From assembly GCF_003050865.1 (NCBI RefSeq), contig NZ_QAOK01000030.1, positions 1 through 37,651 of the forward strand: a stretch of DNA of 37,651 nucleotides, written 5' to 3'. The stretch is from Nitrosospira multiformis. Lineage in GTDB: Bacteria; Pseudomonadota; Gammaproteobacteria; Burkholderiales; Nitrosomonadaceae. A model generated the notes under the pieces. It saw only the letters and a list, made by a program, of their open reading frames with translations. It was not told the origin of the DNA and searched no databases. How positions within the stretch are numbered: the stretch's first letter is position 1; each line of letters begins with the position of its first letter. The translations under genes and the position numbers were made by a program. Shown here piece after piece: positions 10,617-18,368 of this stretch.

Positions 10617-11693
10617 CTATATCCCCCCTGCCCTTTCGATCAGCATCGCGTCGCCAAAGCTGAAAAAGCGATAGCGTTCTTCTATCGCATGTCGATACGC
10701 CTGCCGGATATTTTCGACCCCGCCGAACGCGGACACGAGCATTAACAACGTTGACCGTGGCAAATGAAAGTTGGTCAGCAGACAATCCACCACCCGGAAT
10801 TGGTAACCCGGTGTAATGAAAATATCGGTTTCGCCCACTCCGCATTTTATCTGAGCGCCATCTTCCCCATTATCATCTGGTTCCGCTCGCTTCTCCGTAG
10901 CTGCTGCCGCGGCTTCCAGCGCCCTGAGCGATGTGGTGCCCACTGCCAGCACCCGCCCACCTTCGGCTTTCGCATGCTTAATGCATTCCACGGTTTCCGC
11001 AGACACATCAAAAATTTCGCTGTGCATTCTGTGATCGGCAATATTTTCCACCCGGACAGGCTGGAAAGTGCCGGATCCCACATGTAGCGTCACATGCGCC
11101 ATCACCACACCCAATTTTCGTAACAACTCCAGCATGGGCTCATCGAAATGCAGGCCTGCGGTCGGAGCGGCCACTGCGCCAGGCCGAGTCGCATAAATGG
11201 TCTGATACCGCAGCTCGTCAAATTTTTCCACTGGGCGTGATATGTAAGGAGGCAGCGGCAGATTGCCGTAACGTTCCAGCAACTCGATGACCGTACCTTC
11301 GTGCTCGAATTGCAGGGTATAAAAATCATGCTCCCGGGACAGGACGGTAACCTCGATCGCGTCAGCAAGGAAAAGCTTAGATCCCGGTTTCGGTGAATGA
11401 CTGGCGCGAATAACAGCCAGCACGCGCTGCCTGTCGAGCACGCGCTCCACCAATACCTCCACCCTGCCGCCGGTATCTCTCACGCCATACAGGCGCGCCT
11501 TGATGACGCGGGTATCGTTAAAAACGACCACGTCACCGGCGCGCAAATACGACGGGAGGTCAGCAAACATCCTGTCCTGCCATGCACCCCTTGCAGCGTG
11601 GAGATGCAACATGCGACTATTGCCCCGCTTCTCCGCCGGAAACTGCGCAATCAGTTCAGGGGGAAGTTCGAAGTCGAAATCCTGAATTTTCAT
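10617..11693 (-). CDS. queA: S-adenosylmethionine:tRNA ribosyltransferase-isomerase
   Basis: QueA moves the ribosyl part of S-adenosylmethionine onto preQ1-tRNA to form epoxyqueuosine-tRNA. The ATG at 11693 gives 358 residues beginning MKIQDFDFELPPELIAQFP, the usual QueA N-terminus. The frame stays open upstream, but that extension would run into tRNA-Leu. Motifs include VVFNDTRVIKARL, APTAGLHFDEPML and TNFHLPRSTLLMLVSAFGG. A TATAAT hexamer ends only 7 nt before the ATG and there is no Shine-Dalgarno sequence, so translation may start on a leaderless transcript. An insertion-like acidic stretch (about residues 260-275, with EKRAEPDDNGEDGAQ) precedes the last motif. Confidence 0.96.
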   Translation of the reverse strand: MKIQDFDFELPPELIAQFPAEKRGNSRMLHLHAARGAWQDRMFADLPSYLRAGDVVVFNDTRVIKARLYGVRDTGGRVEVLVERVLDRQRVLAVIRASHSPKPGSKLFLADAIEVTVLSREHDFYTLQFEHEGTVIELLERYGNLPLPPYISRPVEKFDELRYQTIYATRPGAVAAPTAGLHFDEPMLELLRKLGVVMAHVTLHVGSGTFQPVRVENIADHRMHSEIFDVSAETVECIKHAKAEGGRVLAVGTTSLRALEAAAAATEKRAEPDDNGEDGAQIKCGVGETDIFITPGYQFRVVDCLLTNFHLPRSTLLMLVSAFGGVENIRQAYRHAIEERYRFFSFGDAMLIERAGGI

Positions 11694-11700
11694 CGCCCGT

Positions 11701-11706
11701 ATTATA
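11701..11706 (-). promoter_or_regulatory. Putative -10 element of queA operon
   Basis: On the minus strand the hexamer TATAAT lies 7 nt before the queA ATG. A start site 6-7 nt downstream would fall at or next to the start codon. I see no good -35 hexamer at 16-18 bp, so this is suggestive only. Confidence 0.4.
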
Positions 11707-11731
11707 CCGGCAGCAGGAATCGCGCTACGGG

Positions 11732-11760
11732 TTGCCGCAAATGGGGTTTTCAGTGATAAT
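11732..11760 (+). promoter_or_regulatory. Putative sigma-70 promoter of tRNA-Leu
   Basis: TTGCCG (11732-11737), a 17-bp spacer and GATAAT (11755-11760) lie about 30 bp before the mature tRNA 5' end. Matches are 4/6 at -35 and 5/6 at -10. The spacing suits a tRNA promoter with a short leader. Confidence 0.5.
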
Positions 11761-11791
11761 GCCCCTCCTGAAAAAGAACAGGAAAAGCTTT

Positions 11792-11878
11792 GCCGGGATG
11801 GCGGAATTGGTAGACGCACGGGACTCAAAATCCCGCGACCGCGAGGTCATGGGGGTTCGATTCCCCCTCCCGGCACCA
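11792..11878 (+). tRNA. tRNA-Leu (anticodon CAA)
   Basis: The sequence folds as a class II tRNA. The acceptor stem is GCCGGGA / TCCCGGC, followed by discriminator A and an encoded CCA. The D-loop contains GGTAGACGC. The anticodon loop CTCAAAA sits on GGGA/TCCC pairing and gives anticodon CAA. A long variable arm (CGACCGCGAGGTCAT) precedes the T arm GGGGGTTCGATTCCCCC. Length with CCA is 87 nt. An integrase gene follows 162 bp later, so the 3' end is the likely attachment site of the adjoining element. Confidence 0.98.
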
Positions 11879-11981
11879 ACAGATAGTCCAAAGAAGTCCA
11901 GAGAAGTATAAATAATTATATAAAACAACCTTCTCTTATAAAAGTTCGTCTAGCAATATCCTTTTGCGTCCATTGACTTCC

Positions 11982-12037
11982 GGTAAAGAGCGGGTAAAAA
12001 TGCGGGTAAATTATTTACCCCAACAAGTTTTTACCCG
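11982..12037. repeat. Iterated GGGTAAA motifs before the integrase
   Basis: Two direct copies of GCGGGTAAA (11990 and 12002) are 12 bp apart, with a weaker copy CGGTAAA at 11981. Two inverted copies (TTTACCC at 12014, TTTACCCG at 12030) follow. Positions 12004-12020 form a perfect palindrome, GGGTAAAT-T-ATTTACCC, and the cluster ends at the integrase start codon. They are probably arm-type integrase binding sites or an operator for int autoregulation. Confidence 0.6.
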
Positions 12038-12039
12038 TC

Positions 12040-13275
12040 ATGGCCGCAGAGCTCTTATCCGCCATAGAAGTCCGCAACGCAAAGCCAGGGGACAAGCCCC
12101 GCAAGCTGCGCGATGGAAATGGCCTGCACCTGCTGGTGCACCCCAACGGCTACAAATACTTCCAGCTTCGCTACACTCTCCACGGCAAGGAAAAAATGCT
12201 GCAACTAGGCGTCTATCCGGAAATGGGATTGGCTGATGCCAGAGTGGCAGCCAAGGCTGCGCGTCAACTGGTGGCCGAAGGCACTGACCCCGTCCAGAAC
12301 AGACGCATCCAGGAGGCAAGAAAAGCCGCCTCCGCTACAAACACCTTCAGGGCCGTTGCTGAGCAGTGGTTGAATATCAAGAAGCGTACCCTGGCTCCCA
12401 CTACTTATAAAAAGACAGAGGAAACATTCAAAGCCAATGTCTACCCCCGTTTCGGTGATCTGCCGATCCAGGATGTGAGCGCCCTCATGGTGCGCGATGC
12501 GATGCAGGCAATGGAGCGTCGTGGAGCGTTTGAGATCATGCAGAAATGCCGGGCGTGGATCAGGTCGGTTTTTGATTTCGCCCTTAGCGAAGAAATGATC
12601 GAGCACAATCCCGTACCGCAAAAAGACCTGGTGCTAAAGAAGCATAAGGAACAGCGCCACCCGGGTCTTAAGAGCCGTGAGGATGCTATCCAGTTCCTGC
12701 GCAATCTATTTGAGTATCCTGGGCGGGCTGAAACCCGTCTTGCCATCTGGTTGCAGATGCTCGTGGCTACCCGTCCAGGCGAACTGCGCCTGGCGCAGTG
12801 GGAAGAGTTCGATTTCGAGAAAGCGTTATGGACGATCCCGCTTGAGCGCATGCGAAACCGCCATCATATGACCGAGCCGCACGTGGTTCCCCTATCCCAT
12901 CAGGCGGTTGCGGCATTGGAGGAACTGCGCCATTATACCAGCTACAGCAAGCTGCTATTCCCCAGCGTGACCAGTTCTATCAAGCCCATCAGTGATATGA
13001 CAATCGCGAAGGCCTTGCGAACGGTCTGGCCTGCCTACCGGATTGTCCCTCATGGCTTCAGGCATTTTTTCAGCACCATGGTCAACGAACACGGCCAGTT
13101 TCGCCATGACGTTATCGAGGCAGCGCTGGCGCATAAGGACGGAAACGCGATCCGGGCAACCTACAATCGGGCGACGTATATCAGGGAGCGACGAGAATTG
13201 GCGCAATGGTGGGCTGATGAGCTTGAGGAACTGAGGGCGAAGGCACACGTTATACCGCTGCTTAGAAGAGCGTGA
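12040..13275 (+). CDS. P4-type tyrosine integrase
   Basis: This site-specific recombinase probably inserts the element at tRNA-Leu. The 411-residue product has an N-terminal DUF4102 arm-binding domain (KLRDGNGLHLLVHPNGYKYF, YPEMGLADAR), a SAM-like core-binding domain (about residues 105-190) and a catalytic domain. Visible catalytic residues are R245 (ATRPGELRLAQWEEF), H338 and R341 (HGFRH), H365 (LAHKDGN) and Y375 (RATYNRATY). All key residues and a normal length suggest it is functional. It runs away from the tRNA and its ATG abuts the iterated GGGTAAA sites. Confidence 0.95.
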   Translation: MAAELLSAIEVRNAKPGDKPRKLRDGNGLHLLVHPNGYKYFQLRYTLHGKEKMLQLGVYPEMGLADARVAAKAARQLVAEGTDPVQNRRIQEARKAASATNTFRAVAEQWLNIKKRTLAPTTYKKTEETFKANVYPRFGDLPIQDVSALMVRDAMQAMERRGAFEIMQKCRAWIRSVFDFALSEEMIEHNPVPQKDLVLKKHKEQRHPGLKSREDAIQFLRNLFEYPGRAETRLAIWLQMLVATRPGELRLAQWEEFDFEKALWTIPLERMRNRHHMTEPHVVPLSHQAVAALEELRHYTSYSKLLFPSVTSSIKPISDMTIAKALRTVWPAYRIVPHGFRHFFSTMVNEHGQFRHDVIEAALAHKDGNAIRATYNRATYIRERRELAQWWADELEELRAKAHVIPLLRRA

Positions 13276-13341
13276 TGCGGTCTCAGCTGACAGCATTAAC
13301 CCAAAAGGGAACTTATTTATAGATTAAACGAGGCTTTATGC

Positions 13342-14271
13342 ATGAAAAGAAAATCAGAGGGAAAAGGATGTAAGAATAACGCAGTGTCTGAGTTTCAAGT
13401 AGATAAGGGGACAGATGATGGTAGTCCTCTCCAATCGCAAGAATCGCCTCAGTATATTCATTACGTATCAGCTTTAAAAATATTGTCCGAGCGTCTAGGT
13501 ACCACGCCAGGGGAGCTTGCTGTTTGGGGCATGATGGGCTGGGATTTCGGAGGATTGGACGTATATCGTAACCCTAAAGTATTTGGACCCTTCGCCCCCC
13601 TGCATTATCAAGGCTACTTTGTTGCCGACTACCGCCAATTGCTGGTTGCATGGTGGTTTTTGCTAGATCAGGTCAAGAACTTCAAGCCCACTCATCGCTA
13701 TATATCCTCTTCTCAATTGATCGAGCGCTGGAGCGAGCACCCCAACCTCAATATGGAAGCATTTATTCATTGCAAGATTGTAGAAGGAGAATTGCTTGAT
13801 CTTCACCCCAGTTGCGGCGGTACTCAGTGGAGTAAAGGTGACGATTTCCCTCCTAAAGAATGGGCGATGTTTTCGCTCGATCAGATCAAACAAATAGAGG
13901 CAGAATGCTTTCATGAAGGTCCACCTTCCTGCAAAGACGAAGGCGATAAACAACGGCTTGGAGTGTCCGCACAACGGATTATTGAGGTCTTCTCTTTTTG
14001 GAAGAAAGACCGATGGAAAAATATATTGTCCAGACCAGGACAGTGGTTAGAAGATGCGCGTATAGGCCCAGTTGTCCATCGGAAGGCAGCGCTTTGGAAT
14101 CCAGCAGAAGTCGCCAACTGCCTCTGGACCTATCGCCTCAAATACTCTGAAGCGGCCAATAAGCAAATGCGGTTTGCGGCTCGCTTGATTCCTTCTAAAG
14201 AAGAGCTCGAAAAACTCGTTAGGGAAAATTTTCCGGAGTGGCAGCAAGACTGGCAACCCGACCTTGACTGA
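13342..14271 (+). CDS. Hypothetical protein, integrase-linked cargo
   Basis: I do not recognise this 309-residue protein. It has a basic N-terminus (MKRKSEGKGCKNN), no signal peptide and no clear membrane segment. Tryptophan-rich stretches occur around residues 60-115 (WGMMGWDFGGLDVYR, VAWWFLLDQVKNF). Base composition looks lower in GC than the integrase, consistent with separate acquisition. It sits between int and alpA, where satellites and P4-like islands often carry accessory genes such as phage defence. That location is the only hint of a role. A GAGG lies about 9 nt before the ATG. Confidence 0.75.
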   Translation: MKRKSEGKGCKNNAVSEFQVDKGTDDGSPLQSQESPQYIHYVSALKILSERLGTTPGELAVWGMMGWDFGGLDVYRNPKVFGPFAPLHYQGYFVADYRQLLVAWWFLLDQVKNFKPTHRYISSSQLIERWSEHPNLNMEAFIHCKIVEGELLDLHPSCGGTQWSKGDDFPPKEWAMFSLDQIKQIEAECFHEGPPSCKDEGDKQRLGVSAQRIIEVFSFWKKDRWKNILSRPGQWLEDARIGPVVHRKAALWNPAEVANCLWTYRLKYSEAANKQMRFAARLIPSKEELEKLVRENFPEWQQDWQPDLD

Positions 14272-14442
14272 TTCCTCTAGTTATAACTCCGACTCGCAGT
14301 ACGATTTCCTCCTCCCCTCCTCCTACGCATCATAAGTAACTACAGCGCCGTACTTCCACCTCACTACGGCACTCATTCTTCCAAAACGGCATAAGTGCTC
14401 GTTCATCTACAGCATCGTAACCTTCTTCTGGGTGAGGTAGCT

Positions 14443-14487
14443 ATGGTTGCGCTTGATCCGGAGGAATCCAAACACATGCTGGAGTGA
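14443..14487 (+). other. Possible 14-codon leader ORF before alpA
   Basis: An ATG preceded by GGTGAGGTAG opens a frame of 14 codons (start MVALDPEESK) that stops with TGA overlapping a GTG of the next frame. It may be a translated leader coupled to the alpA-like gene, or it may be chance. Confidence 0.25.
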
Positions 14488-14525
14488 CCGGTATGGATCG
14501 CTTGGTCACCAGTGGGAGAACGACG

Positions 14526-14789
14526 ATGACCGTGAAACGTAAGAGCGTGAAACGTAATCTTGACCGCAAACCTAAAGTTCGCGAAGCAATGGGCTGGGGT
14601 AATTCAACACTGTATGACAGGATCGGAAATGGCTTATTCGTGCCACCAGTAAAAATAGGGCCAAGGGCATCAGCATGGCCTAGTGACGAAATAGCTCTAT
14701 TGCAAGAGGCTTATATTGCGGAAAAATCTCAAGAGGAAATCCGGGCATTGGTGACCCAACTCGTCGCAGCCCGCAAGGAGGCACTATGA
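14526..14789 (+). CDS. AlpA family regulator
   Basis: AlpA-like proteins are small MerR-type helix-turn-helix activators in P4-like phages and satellites. The product of about 87 residues has KPKVREAMGWGNSTLYDRIGNGLFVPPVKIGPRASAWPSDEI. This fits the AlpA pattern of a helix-turn-helix, a short 'F P.P.K.G.R...W' wing and a C-terminal helix. The ATG at 14526 has GGAG at -8; in-frame alternatives at 14493 and 14484 would add 11 or 14 residues. Its stop overlaps the ATG of the primase-like gene (ATGA), indicating translational coupling. Confidence 0.85.
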   Translation: MTVKRKSVKRNLDRKPKVREAMGWGNSTLYDRIGNGLFVPPVKIGPRASAWPSDEIALLQEAYIAEKSQEEIRALVTQLVAARKEAL

Positions 14790-15214
14790 GCGCGGCGAAA
14801 CTGTTGAGTCGGCTTGAAAAAGTCCGACCCACAAGACCAGGCAATTGGGTGGCTTGTTGCCCTGCACACGATGATCGCAACCCGTCGCTCGCAATTTGTG
14901 AAAAGCAGGATGGCCGTTTGCTGATCAGATGTTTCGCCGGCTGTGAAGCCCCCTCGATCCTGTCCGCGGTGGGGATGGAGTTTCAAGACCTGTTCCCGCC
15001 TCGTGGTCTGGGACATCACGTCAAGCGAGAAAGATATCCCTTCCCCGCAGCTGACATACTCTATGCCATCGGGTTTGAAGCGCTGATTGTGGCAACGACA
15101 GCTTCCTCGATTCTTGCAGGAGAACCCTTGAATGCCGCTGACCGTGAGCGGCTGGCTCTGGCAGTATGCAGGATACATGCAGCGCTCGATGCTGGAGGAC
15201 TGAACCATGAATAA
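14786..15214 (+). CDS. CHC2 zinc-finger primase-like protein
   Basis: The 142-residue product resembles the zinc-binding N-terminal domain of phage and plasmid primases. Candidate ligands are C25 and H28 (CCPAHDDRNPSL) and C49 and C53 (RCFAGC), the usual CHC2-type spacing with the 'HDDRNPSL' signature. No TOPRIM catalytic domain is present, so it probably works with the downstream DUF3987 protein in replication initiation of the element. It overlaps alpA by 4 nt and the next gene by 8 nt. Confidence 0.85.
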   Translation: MSAAKLLSRLEKVRPTRPGNWVACCPAHDDRNPSLAICEKQDGRLLIRCFAGCEAPSILSAVGMEFQDLFPPRGLGHHVKRERYPFPAADILYAIGFEALIVATTASSILAGEPLNAADRERLALAVCRIHAALDAGGLNHE

Positions 15215-16844
15215 GGCCATCGAGCGTGGACAGTCGTTCCTTGATGAGGCAGCTGAAAGAATCCGTAGTCGCCGTATAGAAGAAGAAAGCACGGCCAGGG
15301 GCGTTTTGACGAGGGATGCCTGGCCGGAACCGGGCGAGATCAAAGGGGAGCCGCATCCCGTTCCCCCCTTTGAAGCAGAAACACTGTTGCCTCCAGTCCT
15401 GCGTGAATGGGTCATGGATGAAGCCGATCGTATGCCCTGTCCACCGGACTTTGTTGCGGTGGCTGCGGTCGTTGCACTAGGCTCGCTCATCGGTGCCCGG
15501 TGCGCGATCAAGCCCAAGTCATGGGATGACTGGCTAATCGTGCCCAATCTGTGGGGTGGCGTTGTTGGCCTTCCCTCGGCCAAGAAATCCCCTGCCATCA
15601 GCGCAGCACTGAAACCCCTGGAGCGGCTGATTGCACAGGCAAGGGAAAAGCAGGAGGCAGAACTAGAAGTTTTTGAAGCGAATAAAACAGTATTCGAAGC
15701 TCAAACAGCTTCGATTCAACGCCGTATTAAGGGGGCGGTAGATGGCGCCAAAGATGTCGACCTGAGCGGCTTGAAGCAAGAGCTGCAACATCACCTGCAA
15801 CAGGCAACTGACGGACCTATCCCCCGACGCTACAAGACCAATGACACTACCATTGAAAAACTGGGCGAGCTGCTTAGGGACAATCCTGATGGACTGCTGG
15901 TCTTACGGGATGAACTGGTGGGGTTGCTTTCATCATGGGAAAGGTATGGCCGTGAAGGGGAGCGCGCCTTTTACTTGGAAGCCTGGAACGGCAATAGCAG
16001 TTTCGATACCGACCGTATTGGCCGCGGCTCCATTTTTATCCCCAACCTGTGCGTGTCGATCTTTGGGGGAATCCAGCCGGACAAACTGACTGCCTACCTG
16101 GAGCAGATCAAGAATGCCCTAGCAAACGACGGCATGCTGCAACGCTTTCAACTGCTGGTCTACCCGGATCACCGGAAATGGGAGTGGCGCGACCGCGCAC
16201 CGAACATGGAAGCGCGCAACTGGGCTTTCGCGATATTCGAAACGTTGGCGAAGTTCGATCCGGTTGCCTGGGGCGCGGCGCCAGCCGATGAATTCATCAA
16301 GTTTCCCCATTTCCACTTTAATGGGCCTGCACAGGAACTGTTTATCAAGTGGTCCACGGAGTTGCATACGAAGCGGCTGCCGGCGGAAGGAGATTCCTTG
16401 ATGGCTCAACATCTGGGGAAATTTGACAAGCTGTTTCCCGCGCTGGCGCTGATCTTCCATCTGGTGGAATGTGCCACTACAGGCCGGCGGGGAGCCGTAT
16501 CGAAGGATACCGCCCTGCGCGCTGCAGCCTGGTGCGAATACCTTGAGGCCCATGCCCGACGGTGCTATGGTTTACTGGCCGATACGGAGCTTTGCGCGGC
16601 ACAGGCAATGGCGAAAAAGCTGTTGCATGGTGATCTGGCCGATGGGTTCACCGTACGAGACGTTATTCGCAAGCAGTGGAGTGGCCTGAAAACAAAACCA
16701 GCGATACAGGCGGGCTTGGCCTTGCTGGAAGAGGAAGCGTGGTTGCGCAGTGAGGACATTGACACTGGCGGTCGGCCCACCCGGCGTTACTGGATCAATC
16801 CAAGGATAAGTGAACTGGATAAAACGGAGGAACACGATGACTAA
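15207..16844 (+). CDS. DUF3987 domain protein
   Basis: The 545-residue product resembles the DUF3987 (YfjI-like) family of mobile-element proteins. These often accompany CHC2 primase modules and are thought to have a helicase-like P-loop fold. Recognisable stretches are ALGSLIGARCAIKPKSWDDW, NLWGGVVGLPSAKKSPAIS (a degenerate P-loop-like segment near residues 115-130), DELVGLLSSWERYGREGERAFYLEAWNG and ISIFGGIQPDKL-type text (SIFGGIQPDKLTAYL). A charged helical insertion lies at about residues 140-205. The C-terminus carries a winged-helix-like region. It overlaps both neighbours, so it belongs to the alpA-led operon. Confidence 0.88.
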   Translation: MNKAIERGQSFLDEAAERIRSRRIEEESTARGVLTRDAWPEPGEIKGEPHPVPPFEAETLLPPVLREWVMDEADRMPCPPDFVAVAAVVALGSLIGARCAIKPKSWDDWLIVPNLWGGVVGLPSAKKSPAISAALKPLERLIAQAREKQEAELEVFEANKTVFEAQTASIQRRIKGAVDGAKDVDLSGLKQELQHHLQQATDGPIPRRYKTNDTTIEKLGELLRDNPDGLLVLRDELVGLLSSWERYGREGERAFYLEAWNGNSSFDTDRIGRGSIFIPNLCVSIFGGIQPDKLTAYLEQIKNALANDGMLQRFQLLVYPDHRKWEWRDRAPNMEARNWAFAIFETLAKFDPVAWGAAPADEFIKFPHFHFNGPAQELFIKWSTELHTKRLPAEGDSLMAQHLGKFDKLFPALALIFHLVECATTGRRGAVSKDTALRAAAWCEYLEAHARRCYGLLADTELCAAQAMAKKLLHGDLADGFTVRDVIRKQWSGLKTKPAIQAGLALLEEEAWLRSEDIDTGGRPTRRYWINPRISELDKTEEHDD

Positions 16845-17248
16845 CTGGCTTGAGTGTGCGCGACGTGAGCTGGGTGGGAACGCCAAGTCCTCCGCGCAAA
16901 TTTCGAAAAGTGCTGGCGATCGCACTGACGGCCAAATCTCAAAATTTAGGGACTTCTAACGGCGATATTCCCAGCACTCTTCCGCCGGCTTGTCAGAAAA
17001 ATTACAGCTCAGGCCGTGCTGCGCCCCCCATGAGCGACGAGGAAGAAGCCTTGCTTGGCGCATGGCTTACTCAAATCGGTGAGACCGATCCGGAAGGAAT
17101 TGCAGTTCTGATGAACAAGTGCCGCCTTAACATGGATGCCAGACGGTATTTTGTCAAGCGCGCACGTGGGGAACTCTGCCTGGTGAACTCCAGCATGGAT
17201 GCTTATCTCAATGAAGCACTGGCTAAATGGAAGCTGAAGGAGAAATAG
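16837..17248 (+). pseudogene. Frameshifted small satellite gene
   Basis: The ATG at 16837 overlaps the DUF3987 stop and starts MTNWLECARRELGG, a start I associate with a small protein usually found after DUF3987 genes. That frame ends after 40 residues at 16959. The usual C-terminal part (LLGAWLTQIGETDPEGIAVLMNKC) is present but in the +2-shifted frame, open from a TTG at 16850 to 17248. A single-base indel near 16935-16950 would join both parts. An alternative is an independent short gene starting at ATG 17030. The function of the family is unknown. Confidence 0.6.
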
Positions 17249-17295
17249 ATGGTCGCTTGTACTGATCAAATCCAGCGAGAGTACCGGTTATCGAC

Positions 17296-17888
17296 ATGAA
17301 GGCCTGCAAGGACGCCGTTGTGAAACATTCAGAACATGCTGAACTGACACCCAGGCAGCAACGATTCGTGGTTGAGTATTGCGTCGATCTGAATGCAACC
17401 GCCGCCTATGCACGTGCTGGCTACCGAGCGCGAGGTAATTCAGCGGAAGTGTCTGCTTGCCGATTGCTAAGAAATGCTAAGGTACAGGAAGCCATCGAGC
17501 AGAAGCAAAACGAGGTTGCCAAGCGCTGTGAATTGACCACCGAGAATATCGTCCGGGAGGCCTCAGCAGTCGCGTTCTCCGACATACGCAGGTTGTTCAA
17601 CCCTGATGGATCACCGAAACCCATTCATGAAATCGATGATGCAACGGCGGCGCCATCTCATCGATCGAAGTCGGCCAGATGGTCACTGACGGCAAGGTGA
17701 CAGGGAGGACGTGCAGGATAAAGTTCTGGGACAAGAACAGCGCTCAGGAGCGGCTGTTCAGGCACATGGGGCTGTTTCGCAAGGAGCATTCGTCTCAACG
17801 ATCACCCCGCAAGATAGCAGTCGCCTTTGTCTCGCCGGATGGCGAAGTCGTGCCGTTCTCCGGTCACAGGAAAGCTGGAGAAACCTGA
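17296..17888 (+). pseudogene. Phage terminase small subunit, frameshifted
   Basis: TerS proteins recognise packaging sites on phage DNA. The first frame (17296-17700) has the family start LTPRQQRFVVEYCVDLNATAAYARAGY, a helix-turn-helix region, and ...FSDIRRLFNPDGSPKPIHEID. It loses the pattern at about 17655. The expected continuation (AISSIEVGQMVTDG...KFWDKNSAQERLFRHMGLF) is in the next frame, reaching TGA at 17888. One missing G in the GGCGGC run near 17650 explains the break. No large terminase, portal or capsid gene follows. Confidence 0.8.
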
Positions 17889-18302
17889 CTTGTCTTTTTT
17901 TATAGCCACGGCCCGACTTCAACACCAATCGGACAGGGATATCACTAACCTAGGCGGCGACTGTAACCTGCACAAACATTACCGAATAGCAAACCGGGCC
18001 TAAAAAGGAAGGTGATTTGTAAAAGTCGTATAGGTAAGGGTTACGGACTTCTAATATTTTTTTGATTTATTCTGATTTTTAACTACTTTTATAGCAGGAG
18101 GTGCCCTCATCTCTTGAGTAACGTGTTAGAGAAAGGAAGTGGAGTGAATAGATACCCAAAACAAGCCAAATCTCATGGAGCCCCTGGACGTAACGAAACG
18201 ATGCAGCCAGCGGGAGCCGGTGGTTCCGAGCCTTGAAAGGCATTGCATCAGCAGGCCACTGAATCATCGTAGTCGCGCTACTCTGACCTCCTAGACTTAT
18301 CG
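17889..18302. other. Intergenic stretch, no gene recognised
   Basis: These 414 bp separate the terS remnant from the protease gene. The middle part (about 18000-18110) is AT-rich. I see no convincing coding frame, tRNA 3'-end copy or terminator. It is a possible right junction of the satellite, but no direct repeat of the tRNA end is visible. Confidence 0.5.
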
Positions 18303-18368
18303 ATGATCGGTATCCGACAACTGCATTTACAGCACCTGGTCGGCCGATTTCATCACGAATTTCATATC

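Noticed and set aside
11694-11828. Longer start for queA
   Set aside because: It would overlap the tRNA-Leu gene and add residues absent from QueA. The ATG at 11693 gives the canonical N-terminus.
17889-18302. Possible attR of the satellite
   Set aside because: I looked for a copy of the tRNA-Leu 3' end (TTCGATTCCCCC, CCCGGCACCA) and found none here or elsewhere in the window.
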